A stretch of 64,000 nt of DNA from Microbispora hainanensis (GTDB taxonomy: Bacteria > Actinomycetota > Actinomycetes > Streptosporangiales > Streptosporangiaceae), in contig NZ_VIRM01000028.1 in NCBI RefSeq assembly GCF_006874475.1, positions 1 to 64,000 on the forward strand, written 5' to 3'. A program made the position numbers and the translations under genes. The first letter of the stretch is position 1. The number at the start of each line of letters is the position of its first letter. Below are positions 26,001 through 33,878 of this stretch, one piece after another. Below the pieces are notes generated by a model, which was not told where the DNA came from, did no database searches, and worked only from the letters and a program-made list of their open reading frames with translations.

Positions 26001-27172
26001 CAGCCGTGCTGGAGTACTGTGCTATCTGGAGCAGCATGCAGGTTCTTTTCGATGCGGCCCAACCTATCGCAGACGGTTCCGCGGTTGCAGGCATCAATTC
26101 GTCGTTAGAACCTGCCTCTCGTGTACTTGCTGCTCCGCAGCGGCTTATAGCTAATGCCGGCGTGGCCTTTCTTGGGCACCATGTGAATGGGATGGGATTT
26201 ATCCTAACGGACGCAGAGGCGGGCAATCTCACTGCAGACGACGCACGGAGCAAGCGGGTCATCCATCCTTATCTTGTGGGGCAAGACCTCAATTCGCGCC
26301 CAGACTATTCGGCTTCTCGATGGATTGTTCAATTCCACGATTGGGACTTGGCTACTGCAGAAAGCTACTCGGGGGCGATGAGTAGAGTGCGGCAACTGGT
26401 CAAACCCGAGCGAGAGACGCGTAATCGAGAGTCGCACAGGAAGTTCTGGTGGCGTTACGCCGATTACCGGCGTGGGCTGGAGCTTGCGATAGAGGGGCTG
26501 GAGCGCGTCATCGTGATCACGCTGGTGAGCAAGGTCGTGATGCCGATGATGGTGCCGACCGGGCAAGTGTTCTCGCATGCCTTAGGCGTGTTCGCGACGG
26601 ATGACACGGCCATGCTGGCCTTGCTGTCGAGTGCGCCGCATTACTGGTGGGCGCGCGCTCGGGCGTCGTCTATGAAGGCGGACCTTCGCTACACGCCATC
26701 GGATGTGTTCGAGACGCTGCCGCTGCCAGAGCTGACGCAGGAGATGCGGGAACTCGGAGATCGGCTCGATATGTACCGGCGGGAGCTGTTGCTCGCTCGC
26801 CAGGCCGGGCTGACCGCGACCTACAACCTCGTCAACGACCCGGCGTGCCGGGACGAGGACATTGTCGAGCTGCGCCGCATCCACCGGGACATCGACGCGG
26901 CGGTTTGCCGGGCCTATGGCTGGAACGACACGCTCGACAAGCTTGACCACGGCTTCCATACGGTCGGTGGCCGGGAGACGCGCTACACGGTCGGCCCTTA
27001 CGCACAGCGGGAGTTCGTGGACCTCCTTCTCGAACTAAACCACGCCCGCTATGCCGAAGAGGTGGCCAAGGGCCTGCACGACAAGAAGAAGTCCGCCAAG
27101 CCCAAGCCAGCCAAACCCGCTCGCGCCTCCAAGGAGCCCGAAGCCGCCCCGCCCTCGCTGTTCGACCTGTAG
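23003..27172 (+). CDS. drmMI: DISARM class 1 adenine methyltransferase DrmMI
   Basis: A 1389-residue PglX-like N6-adenine methyltransferase that should mark host DNA in DISARM. Motif I appears as DIAMGSAAFLVAA (about 597-609) and the catalytic motif as IIGNPPFLGG (about 902-911). VDINPMAVEMAKLSLW lies between them. From just after NPPF (about 25735) to about 26600 the DNA is clearly less GC-rich than on either side and contains TTA codons at 26105 and 26582; this is where the target-recognition region should lie. The C-terminus is Lys/Pro-rich (KKKSAKPKPAKPARASKEP). In class 1 DISARM drmA normally follows; here it lies about 14 kb away, but no disruption of the reading frame is seen. Confidence 0.92.
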   Translation: MSRFMSMVSTKDVDHQGWLALVEVSGPFLSLPVLRATWPALDAVDKQRRDRLRLAHTAWQQGGDRRDWIEHVLRGLLRWDDAVHIGGLDHLAVDVPEHETTITPSFALAVPGHQPKPDTVRLLGMITSGHPTARMKHAKWAATPADRMAQLCRHHGVELGLVTDGRWWTLVWAPRGGVTTTATFDAIPWPEAAERDVLRAFVSLLGFDRFFSFPDSQRLPALLKASLDSQEDITEALGVQVRQAVELLVAAIGRAGVPDDVTAHEVYRGAVSVMMRVVFLLFAEERGLLPSDNKVYATAYSAGRLCAELEQRAIEGSEEELENSHAAWHRLLALFRAVHSGVEHPRLTMHAHDGSLFDPDAYAWMPLTIDDRTVMHMLRAVQYVEVGSGKNRERRTLSFRMLDVEQIGYVYEGLLSFDGFRAADVVVGLVGKPGREEEVELHDLEALARTASGDLAEKLAEKYKDSGIGSVAALRKRLAPLNEAGALEATRRLLAVTGGDADLARRLLPFAGLLRDDLRGLPVVILPGALYVTESALRKNTGTHYTPKFLAEDVVKNALEPLVYSPGPLQTADRSQWKLRSSAEIVGGDGHRGLKIADIAMGSAAFLVAAARYLGERLVEAWSQEGREEAAAYLETAEDRTADADADPVVIEARRQVIEHCLYGVDINPMAVEMAKLSLWLVSMDSSRPFTFVDDRLVVGDALLGITSLEQLEYMHLVPSRGRKLFKDSALDFTADVQRMVRGTADKRRRLVDISVEENGVDALNKKRSILFEIDSETRQHRLFADLLVGASLKYAVEQGKISDREAEPEIGKLRGFDRASLQAAHLASAVVRGEPGSWPAAEEARKEWLATDQVPGTFDRRPVHWPLVFPEVFEDKPAGGSAEPGDALAHSASVGAGFDAIIGNPPFLGGPKLRPALGFAYRELLSSHVANNVRATNTDLVAYFVLRVHALLSPTGQTGLIATNTLAQGDTRQVGLDQLLARGVAIRRAVKSKPWPSRSAVLEYCAIWSSMQVLFDAAQPIADGSAVAGINSSLEPASRVLAAPQRLIANAGVAFLGHHVNGMGFILTDAEAGNLTADDARSKRVIHPYLVGQDLNSRPDYSASRWIVQFHDWDLATAESYSGAMSRVRQLVKPERETRNRESHRKFWWRYADYRRGLELAIEGLERVIVITLVSKVVMPMMVPTGQVFSHALGVFATDDTAMLALLSSAPHYWWARARASSMKADLRYTPSDVFETLPLPELTQEMRELGDRLDMYRRELLLARQAGLTATYNLVNDPACRDEDIVELRRIHRDIDAAVCRAYGWNDTLDKLDHGFHTVGGRETRYTVGPYAQREFVDLLLELNHARYAEEVAKGLHDKKKSAKPKPAKPARASKEPEAAPPSLFDL

Positions 27173-27379
27173 TAGCCCCGGGGGTCGGCTCACCCAACTC
27201 TCGCTGGCCTGCCTCCGAGCGCGCCCGACCGGGCTGAGCGAGTCGCGCGGATGCCATCTAACGTAATGTGCGGAATGTTCTCTCAACGTACGCTTCCTGG
27301 TGCCGCCCCCTGCGAGGCACGGCCCGGGCGTTCTTGTGGCATGTCCGGTTTGGTGACTATTGATCAGCATTGAAGCCGG

Positions 27380-27690
27380 TTTTCCATCGCCCGGTGCGAC
27401 GCTCACCGTGGTTGGGATGAGATGAGCCGGGCTGGCCACATCGGCGGGCAGGCTGGTGATGCTGTACACGACCTCCTTGTCGGTCCAGACGCCATCGAGG
27501 CCGCCGGCATCGCGGTGGACCGGGAAGACCCGAGCCGTGCCGGGGAACAGGCTGTGATCGGCGGGGCGGTCCGGATCGATGGGCGCTCGGTACGGTCGTG
27601 GCCGCGATCGTCGTCGATGGTGCCTTTCCTCACCTTGGTGCCGTCGATATGGGCTACAGACAGCGCCAGCGTGTAGCAACTCCAGGTCGA
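27380..27690 (-). pseudogene. ISAs1-family transposase remnant
   Basis: Read on the minus strand, pieces in neighbouring frames recall the ISAs1/DDE transposase C-terminal half: HIDGTKVRKGTI, DDDRGHDRTERPSIRTAP, LFPGTARVFPVHRDAG and DKEVVYSITSLPADVASPA. Start, end and frame are lost. It lies 0.2 kb after drmMI and just outside the IS21 element, so an earlier insertion event marks this junction. The remaining bases between drmMI and the IS21 element (27173-27379 and 27691-27767) show no gene. Confidence 0.65.
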
Positions 27691-27840
27691 AGACTCGTTG
27701 CTGGGTCGATGCTGGGATGACCAGGATTAACGGAACAGAGTAGGACGAAAATTCTAGAACGTCGCATTGATGAGGCTCGCCGAAAGTCCCCAAGGGTGCT
27801 CGCTGGAATTCCCCACTTGGTTGTTCAGCAGGGTACGGCT

Positions 27841-28272
27841 TTAGCTGGTGTTTGTCACGGATCGTGACGGCGTGTTGACGTACGCTGCGGTGGTGGTGAC
27901 GAGCAGGTTGACGATCGCGACCGGTTGATAACAGTACGGGCAGTTCTGCACGGCGCTGGGGGCCTGGCCATTGCCGTATCCGGCGACGTACGGGTCGTAC
28001 GGTCGCGGGACGGCGTTTGCCGTACTACTGGCCGTATCGGCGTCCGTACCGCGTTCCGTCTCACGCTGTGGGGTGCTGGATGGGGCAGGATCGGCCGCCG
28101 CGTCGGTGTCGTGTGCGACGGTGGTGTCGGTGTTGCTGGCGCGCCACCAGCGGGACTTGCAGACCGGGTCGCAGAACCGGCGGCGGGGGTTGCGGCTGGT
28201 CCAGGTGAACGGGGTGCCGCAGGTCGCGCACAGCCGTGTGGCGGTGCGCTGCTTGTTCTTGGCGCGGCTCAC
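27841..28272 (-). CDS. IS21 passenger: small zinc-finger protein
   Basis: A 143-residue protein. The N-terminal half has a Cys cluster, CATCGTPFTWTSRNPRRRF then CDPVCKSRWWR, resembling a FLZ/CGNR-like small zinc finger; a second pair, CPYCYQPVA, lies near the C-terminus. The middle is Thr/Asp/Ala-rich and probably disordered. GTG at 28272 overlaps the istB stop as GTGA, so it is translated with the transposition genes and is inside the terminal repeats. It might aid target choice or regulate transposition; this is speculation. Confidence 0.6.
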   Translation of the reverse strand: MSRAKNKQRTATRLCATCGTPFTWTSRNPRRRFCDPVCKSRWWRASNTDTTVAHDTDAAADPAPSSTPQRETERGTDADTASSTANAVPRPYDPYVAGYGNGQAPSAVQNCPYCYQPVAIVNLLVTTTAAYVNTPSRSVTNTS

Positions 28273-29126
28273 GGGGCGGTCTCCTGCCTGATGGTGGGCG
28301 TGCCGGTGGTGGCGGTGCGCAGCGCGTTGGCGCGGGCCTGGTGGGAGCGCATCCGGTAGGAGGGGCCGTCGATGCCGACGATGATGCCGTGGTGCAGCAG
28401 CCGGTCGATCAGGGCCGCGGCCAGCATCGGGTCGCCGAGCCGGTCGGCCCACCCGTTGATGCCCACATGGGAGGTCGTGATGATCGAGCCCTTCAGATAG
28501 CGGGCGTTGACCACCTCGAACAGCAGCGCACGGCCGTCTTGGTCCAGCCGGCGGTAGCCGAACTCGTCCAGGACCAGCAGCTTGGGTTGGGTGAAGAACC
28601 GCAGGGCGGTCTTGAGGCGGTGTTCGGCGGTGGCCTTCTTCAGCCGTTCGACGACGTCTTGGCAGGTGGTGAAGTACGCCTTGTGTCCTGCCTGGGTGGC
28701 CAGGCGGGCCAGGCAGATGCTCAGCATCGTCTTGCCCACCCCCGGTGGGCCGATGAACACGACGTTGGCGGCCTCCTGAAGGAACCGCAGCGTCGCCAGC
28801 TCGCGGATCAACGCCGCGTCGATGCCGGGCTGGGCGGCAAAGTCGTAGTCGTCCAGCGTCCAGGGCGCGGGCAGGTTCGCAAAGTGCAGCCGGGAGGCCT
28901 GCTGGCGGGCTTCGGTGGCGTTGACTTGGATGGTCAGCAGGGCCTCGATGGCCTCCAGCGGTGAGTGGTGCCGGTCGCGGGCGTCGTCCAGCACGGTGGT
29001 CAGCGCCTCGGCCGCCGCGGTCATCTTCAAAAACGCCAGATGTGAGCGGAGCCGTTGATAGATCTGCGCCTGCCGGTTGCTCGCCTGTTCGGCCCCCGCG
29101 GCGGCGGTGGCGGCGGTCGTGGTCAC
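28269..29126 (-). CDS. istB: IS21 transposition helper ATPase IstB
   Basis: A 285-residue AAA+ ATPase of the IstB/DnaC-like family that assists IstA in target capture. Motifs: RQAQIYQRLRSHLAFLKM at the N-terminus, Walker A FIGPPGVGKTMLSICL, Walker B LLVLDEFGYRRLDQ, and the sensor ITTSHVGINGWADRLGDPM. The start is GTG 29126, with GGGGGA six bases upstream; longer frames to 29429 overlap istA and are not supported. Length is normal for the family. Confidence 0.9.
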   Translation of the reverse strand: MTTTAATAAAGAEQASNRQAQIYQRLRSHLAFLKMTAAAEALTTVLDDARDRHHSPLEAIEALLTIQVNATEARQQASRLHFANLPAPWTLDDYDFAAQPGIDAALIRELATLRFLQEAANVVFIGPPGVGKTMLSICLARLATQAGHKAYFTTCQDVVERLKKATAEHRLKTALRFFTQPKLLVLDEFGYRRLDQDGRALLFEVVNARYLKGSIITTSHVGINGWADRLGDPMLAAALIDRLLHHGIIVGIDGPSYRMRSHQARANALRTATTGTPTIRQETAP

Positions 29127-29221
29127 GATGATGGTCCCCCGTTTGACGATGTCGGTCGAGATGCTGGGCCGGTCCCGGCCCGGACGCCTCCGGGCGTGCT
29201 GCCGGGCCGGGAGCGGCCCCT

Positions 29222-30616
29222 TCAGTTGTCGCCGGCGGCCTGGTGCGAGTTGCCGCCGGTCAGCGGGCGGGCCGCGGCGGCATAGGCGGCGAAGTCGACG
29301 ACCGGCCCGCTCTGGCCGCCGTCGCCGGTGGCGGTGGCGGCGCCCACCTGGCCGGACAGGCGGGCACGGATCCGTTCGGCCTCTGCCTGCGCCTCGGCGG
29401 AGGGCGGGATCCGCTTCTTGCGCCGGCACGGCGCCCGCTGGTCGGAGGCGGCGGCCAGCACCGTCTTCTCCAACGCGGCCACGTGTTCGTCGGCGCGCAC
29501 GACCGCGTGCGCCCCCCGCGGTTGGAGCCGGTGCCGGGCCAGCGTGTTACCCGCGGCCGAGACGATGTCCAGGACGTCGGCGTCCAGCCGGCGGGTGACG
29601 GTGACCTGCCGGCCGCGGTGGCCGGGCGGGACGGAGTAGAAGTTGCCGTCGAAACACACCAAAGCCTGCGGAGAGACCGTCCGATCGACCCGCAACTCGG
29701 CCGGATACGGCGAGCGCGGCAACGGCACCAGCGGCTCGGCCGCGGCGAAGGTCGCCACCGTCATCTTCTGCGTGTTCTTCCATCGCACCCGCAGATCACC
29801 GGTCCGCTCGCACCAGGCGTCCAGCGACGCCTGCGCCCGCTCGACAGTGACCTCATCGCCCAGGGTGCGCCACCATCGCTGGGCGGCGTAGTCGTTGGAC
29901 TTCTCCACCGACCCCTTCCGCTGACCCCGGCGGGGCGGGCACAGGTCCACCCGGACCCCGTAGTACTTGGCGACCGGCGCGAACGTCGCCGACACCTCAT
30001 CGCGGTGCCGGTCATACACCGTCGACATCCGGTCGAACCGCCACCCCAGCGTGAGCCCGCCGAGCCGCACGCAGACCTCGTGCAGGCCCTGGACCAGGTG
30101 CGGCTGATCGGTCGAGGGTGACAGCCATCCCCGCCACCGGCCCGAGTACGGCAGCGACCCCACCAGCAGATACGCCTCACGCGGCCACCCCCACCCCTGC
30201 GGAGGGTCGGGCAGGTGAACCCAGTCCCACTGGGTCTCCTCACCCGGCTCATGGTTGATGATCGCGACATCACGGCCACGGACCTGCTGGCACGGCTCGC
30301 AATGCGGCCGCAGCCGCCCTCGGCGGATCGCCCGCGTGAACGACGAGTACGCCCCCGCATACCCCAGCCCGGCGACCTCCTCAAACAGCGTGGTGGCCTG
30401 CAGATGCGGATCCTGACGCAACCGGATCCGGCAGTAGTCCTCCACCACCGCGAACGCATCCGGCCCGGCCGGACGGCGCTTACCCGGCTCCCGTTCCCCG
30501 TTCAGATACGCCCGGACGGTTTTTCGGTCCCGCCCCAGATGCCGGGCGATCGCCGAGATCGACCAGCCTCTCGCGCGCAGCGCATGCGCTTCCACGTCTT
30601 CCCCCTGTGTGAGCAT
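29222..30616 (-). CDS. istA: IS21 transposase IstA
   Basis: A 464-residue DDE transposase. The N-terminal HTH (EDVEAHALRARGWSISAIAR then HLGRDRKTVRAYLNG) binds the terminal repeats. The catalytic core shows ETQWDWVHL with the first Asp and RRGQRKGSVEKSNDYAAQRW with the Glu. The beta-barrel region CFDGNFYSVPPGHRGR is typical of IstA. ATG 30616 (MLTQGEDVEAHALRARGW) matches the usual family start; an upstream start at 30655 only adds an unsupported extension. The gene looks intact. Confidence 0.9.
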   Translation of the reverse strand: MLTQGEDVEAHALRARGWSISAIARHLGRDRKTVRAYLNGEREPGKRRPAGPDAFAVVEDYCRIRLRQDPHLQATTLFEEVAGLGYAGAYSSFTRAIRRGRLRPHCEPCQQVRGRDVAIINHEPGEETQWDWVHLPDPPQGWGWPREAYLLVGSLPYSGRWRGWLSPSTDQPHLVQGLHEVCVRLGGLTLGWRFDRMSTVYDRHRDEVSATFAPVAKYYGVRVDLCPPRRGQRKGSVEKSNDYAAQRWWRTLGDEVTVERAQASLDAWCERTGDLRVRWKNTQKMTVATFAAAEPLVPLPRSPYPAELRVDRTVSPQALVCFDGNFYSVPPGHRGRQVTVTRRLDADVLDIVSAAGNTLARHRLQPRGAHAVVRADEHVAALEKTVLAAASDQRAPCRRKKRIPPSAEAQAEAERIRARLSGQVGAATATGDGGQSGPVVDFAAYAAAARPLTGGNSHQAAGDN

Positions 30617-30916
30617 TCGATGTGAGCTCTCCCGACGCTGACGGACTGCAGACACCCGCAGCGTCGGGGGAGCTCCCCGCCGACCGGAAGGATCTCCGGC
30701 AACGAGTCGCCCAAGGTGGGGAATTTCAATGAGCAGGCCTGGGGACTTTCACAGAGCCTCATCAGCATCTCATCTAGTTGTCAGCATTGGCCGCTTTGCT
30801 TGAGTATGGTGGCACCCTGGCCACAGGAGAAGCAGCAGTCGCACAAGCAAATCGGTCCTGGGTTTCTCGCCAACTGTTGACTACGGCTCAGCCATTGCCT
30901 TTCGGGGAGGTCCTTC

Positions 30917-33784
30917 GTGTCCCGATGGTTCAAGTGTGATCTTCAAGTGGCTACGCCCGGCTGGAAGTTCAAGCTGCCCGCCAGCTGGAAGGGGGACCTG
31001 AAGCATCCCGATCCAGTCAAACGGGCCGAGTACCGGCAGAGCTTCGCCGACATGTACATGGCTACTCTTCGGAAACGCGGAGTTGACGTCATCGCCCTCG
31101 CCGATCACCACACAGCCGAGTGGCTGGAGGAGATGAAGGCCGCCGGAGGGCGGGCAGGGATCACCGTCTTCCCCGGGGTGGAGGTGGTCACCACCAATGG
31201 CTCGGACGGAGTTCACCTCCTGCTCATCGGCGGTCTCGACAAGACCGAACGTGACATTGACATCCTGCTCGCGAAGGTCTGCGGGTTCGACGACGACCAC
31301 CCAAGGTACGTGCCGGGCACCCGGAGGCCCCCCATTCCCGCTCCCGCCCCACGAAGCATCCAGGACATTCTGCGAGACCTGCCTCCGGGATGGATCGCGA
31401 TCGGGCCCCACGCCCTCGGTGACAACGGCATCGCTTCCGGCAAGACGATCATGGGTACGGCGCGCTGGCAGGTACTTCATGACGACAAACTCGCCGCGAT
31501 CGATGTGGGGAGTCCAGCTGACCCTGTTGATCACGGGAAGTCCGAGGAGATTCGGTCCTGGAACCAGAAGTTTCGCGCGCGGAAACTGGACAACTTCCCG
31601 TGTCTGGAGCGGCTCGCTTTCGTGAGCACCTCTGACGCCTACAGTCTGGAGACGCTCGGCGGCCGGTTTACCTGGATCCGCATGGCCGAGCCAACCTTAG
31701 AAGGCCTACGCCAAGCGTTCCTGGACTTTGACGCACGCATCATCTGTGACTGGGACCAACGCCTCACCAAGTACCCTGGACGCGATCCGAACCAGGTGAC
31801 CCATGCCTGGGTCGAAAACGTCACCCTTGATGGGAAACTTGGTAACTCCGCCACCTCGCTTAAGGTGGAGTTCGCACCCGGTCTGAACGTGATTATCGGA
31901 GGGCGCGGCTCGGGCAAATCAACCGTGGTATCCGGGCTCCGCCGTGTATATGGGAGCACCGAGGGTCTGCCCGAGAAGATCAAGGTTGATCTGGAAGACT
32001 TCTACGAGCGCGTTTTCGCACAGGCCACGCTCTCCGCCACGCATCATCTCCCCATCTCCGGAGAGACCCAGGTTGCGGTCTGGACGACCGCCGATGGTAG
32101 CCATACAGACCGAGGTGCCGGCGCGATCCGCACCAACTTTCCCCTGCGCGTCTTCAGTCAGAAGGAATTGTATGAGCGTATCGCGCCCGACTCTGACGAC
32201 CCGAACTCTGCCTCGCGCCACCTGCTTACCCTTATCGACGAGGCCCTCGACGCCGCTGACGAGGTACAGCAGGGCGACTTTTCGACGGAACGATCCAAGA
32301 TCGAAAACGTCTGTCATAATCTCGTCGCACGTCGGCTTCTGATCCAAGCCGAGCTTGAGCAGCGGGCCGACCTCCAGGCCCGTGAGGCGGAACTCGGACG
32401 GCAAGTCGCCCACCTCGACAATCCAGCCACCCGCGAGCGGCGAGAGCGCAACGAAGCTATCCTGCGCGAGCATCAACGACTCGAAAGCTCTGCCTCCCAG
32501 ATCTCCCAGTCCATCATTGAATTACGACATGGCGCCGAGCGCTTGCTCCCGGATACCGAAGTGCAGAGCGCCGGCCCCGAACCACACCATCAGACGCTCA
32601 GGAACATCAAGACGATCCTGCGACAGAAGATCTTTTCGGCCCTGTCGGATGCCGAAGCCGAACTACGGGCGGCCGAGGCAGCACGACGCACCGGGGAATG
32701 GGCTGAGCAGGTACAGGGGGCACGCGAGGACGACGAAGCCTATCAGGCTGAACTTGTCAGCCTCGGCGTAGATCAAGAACAGTATCTGTCACTGCGGGAA
32801 GAACTCGCCCTGACGCGCAAGCGCTTGAACGACCTGGCGGTGCGAGCAGGAGAACTTGCCGAGCTTGAGCGAAGCGAGCGCGAAGCGTGGCTAGACCTGA
32901 TGCTCATCCATACTCGTCGGGGGCAACGGCGTCGGCATCTTGTCGAGGACATCAAGAACCGCAGCCAGACTCTGCGCTTCGTTGTCAGGCCCTACTCCGA
33001 CTGGACCGAATGGGCCCGTACCTTGCGGAGGATTCTGAACCTGCGAAGCGACGGTTACTCGGAAGAGGTCCGTAGCCTGGCCCGGTGGCTGTGGAACGGC
33101 CCCACCGAGACCTTGGAAGATCGCCTGAGATGCTGGCGGTCTGCTCTAATCACGAACTCCTACAGCCAGCTAAGCGGCCAGATCTCCAGCAGCGGCGAGG
33201 ACCGCGGGCGACCCGCATGGTGGAGGAAACTGGCCGGTACTGACCAAACCGTCCGTATCCGGCTCGCCACCCTGGTAGCTAACGACACCGTATCGATGCT
33301 GTTCTTGAAGAGTGGAGGCAGACCGGAACGTGATGAGGACTGGCAGGATGTCGTGCACGGCTCTCCGGGCCAACGCAGCGCGGCTATGCTCAGCTTCGTT
33401 CTCCACCAAGGGACCGAGCCGTTGGTCCTCGATCAGCCGGAAGACGACTTAGACACGACGCTGATCTCTGAACTGATCGTCAATGAACTCCGCAAAAGCA
33501 GGTGGAAACGGCAGCTCATCGTCGTCACCCATAACGCGAACATCCCTGTGCTCGGCGACGCCGATAGGGTCATCGTCCTGGAGAACGTCGGAAACACCAT
33601 CCGGATCAAGACCAGCGGAAGAGCTCATGTCGGCCCGATCGACGTTCCGGAAGTACGAACGGACATCCAGAACGTCATGGAAGGCGGTGTCAAGGCGTTC
33701 ATCAAACGCGGCATGAAGTACGACAATGAGGTCAGTTCTTATAGGCGCGACGTAGCCCGTCTGACGCACAACTCTGATGGCTGA
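30917..33784 (+). CDS. TrlF-like protein: degenerate PHP domain fused to SMC-like ATPase
   Basis: A 955-residue protein. The N-terminal 280 residues follow the PHP phosphoesterase layout (VDVIALADHHTAEWLEEM, FPGVEV, HLLLIGG, GPHALGD), but the usual HxH metal motif near the N-terminus reads DLQVATPGW, without either His. Walker A is VIIGGRGSGKST (about 325-336), a long coiled coil occupies roughly 450-700, and Walker B is PLVLDQPEDDLDTTLI (about 834-849), followed by VVTHNANIPVLGDAD. This is the TrlF family of AAA-like ATPases. GTG 30917 follows GGGGAGG. Three in-frame TTA codons (31697, 32522, 33449) are notable. The gene lies 152 bases after the IS21 element. A defence role is plausible from context. 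Confidence 0.8.
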   Translation: MSRWFKCDLQVATPGWKFKLPASWKGDLKHPDPVKRAEYRQSFADMYMATLRKRGVDVIALADHHTAEWLEEMKAAGGRAGITVFPGVEVVTTNGSDGVHLLLIGGLDKTERDIDILLAKVCGFDDDHPRYVPGTRRPPIPAPAPRSIQDILRDLPPGWIAIGPHALGDNGIASGKTIMGTARWQVLHDDKLAAIDVGSPADPVDHGKSEEIRSWNQKFRARKLDNFPCLERLAFVSTSDAYSLETLGGRFTWIRMAEPTLEGLRQAFLDFDARIICDWDQRLTKYPGRDPNQVTHAWVENVTLDGKLGNSATSLKVEFAPGLNVIIGGRGSGKSTVVSGLRRVYGSTEGLPEKIKVDLEDFYERVFAQATLSATHHLPISGETQVAVWTTADGSHTDRGAGAIRTNFPLRVFSQKELYERIAPDSDDPNSASRHLLTLIDEALDAADEVQQGDFSTERSKIENVCHNLVARRLLIQAELEQRADLQAREAELGRQVAHLDNPATRERRERNEAILREHQRLESSASQISQSIIELRHGAERLLPDTEVQSAGPEPHHQTLRNIKTILRQKIFSALSDAEAELRAAEAARRTGEWAEQVQGAREDDEAYQAELVSLGVDQEQYLSLREELALTRKRLNDLAVRAGELAELERSEREAWLDLMLIHTRRGQRRRHLVEDIKNRSQTLRFVVRPYSDWTEWARTLRRILNLRSDGYSEEVRSLARWLWNGPTETLEDRLRCWRSALITNSYSQLSGQISSSGEDRGRPAWWRKLAGTDQTVRIRLATLVANDTVSMLFLKSGGRPERDEDWQDVVHGSPGQRSAAMLSFVLHQGTEPLVLDQPEDDLDTTLISELIVNELRKSRWKRQLIVVTHNANIPVLGDADRVIVLENVGNTIRIKTSGRAHVGPIDVPEVRTDIQNVMEGGVKAFIKRGMKYDNEVSSYRRDVARLTHNSDG

Positions 33785-33878
33785 GGCTCCCTGGCTTTCG
33801 TCGAGTCACTTTGGAGTGCGAGGGCGAGGTCGAGCCGCGCCGAAAGCTGGGTCTGAGGACAGCGGAGACCTGGCAAGG

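Larger units (their letters stand above)
27768..30764 (-). mobile_element. Complete IS21-family insertion sequence
   Basis: A 2997-base element. Its ends begin TGATGAGGCT and finish AGCCTCATCA, and imperfect inverted repeats of about 53 bases (27768-27820 and 30711-30764) share AAAGTCCCCA and AATTCCCCAC. Both sides are flanked by GCAT (27764-27767 and 30765-30768), a 4-base target duplication in the IS21 range. It carries istA, istB and a third small gene, all on the minus strand. Both transposition genes look intact, so it may still be active. Confidence 0.9.
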
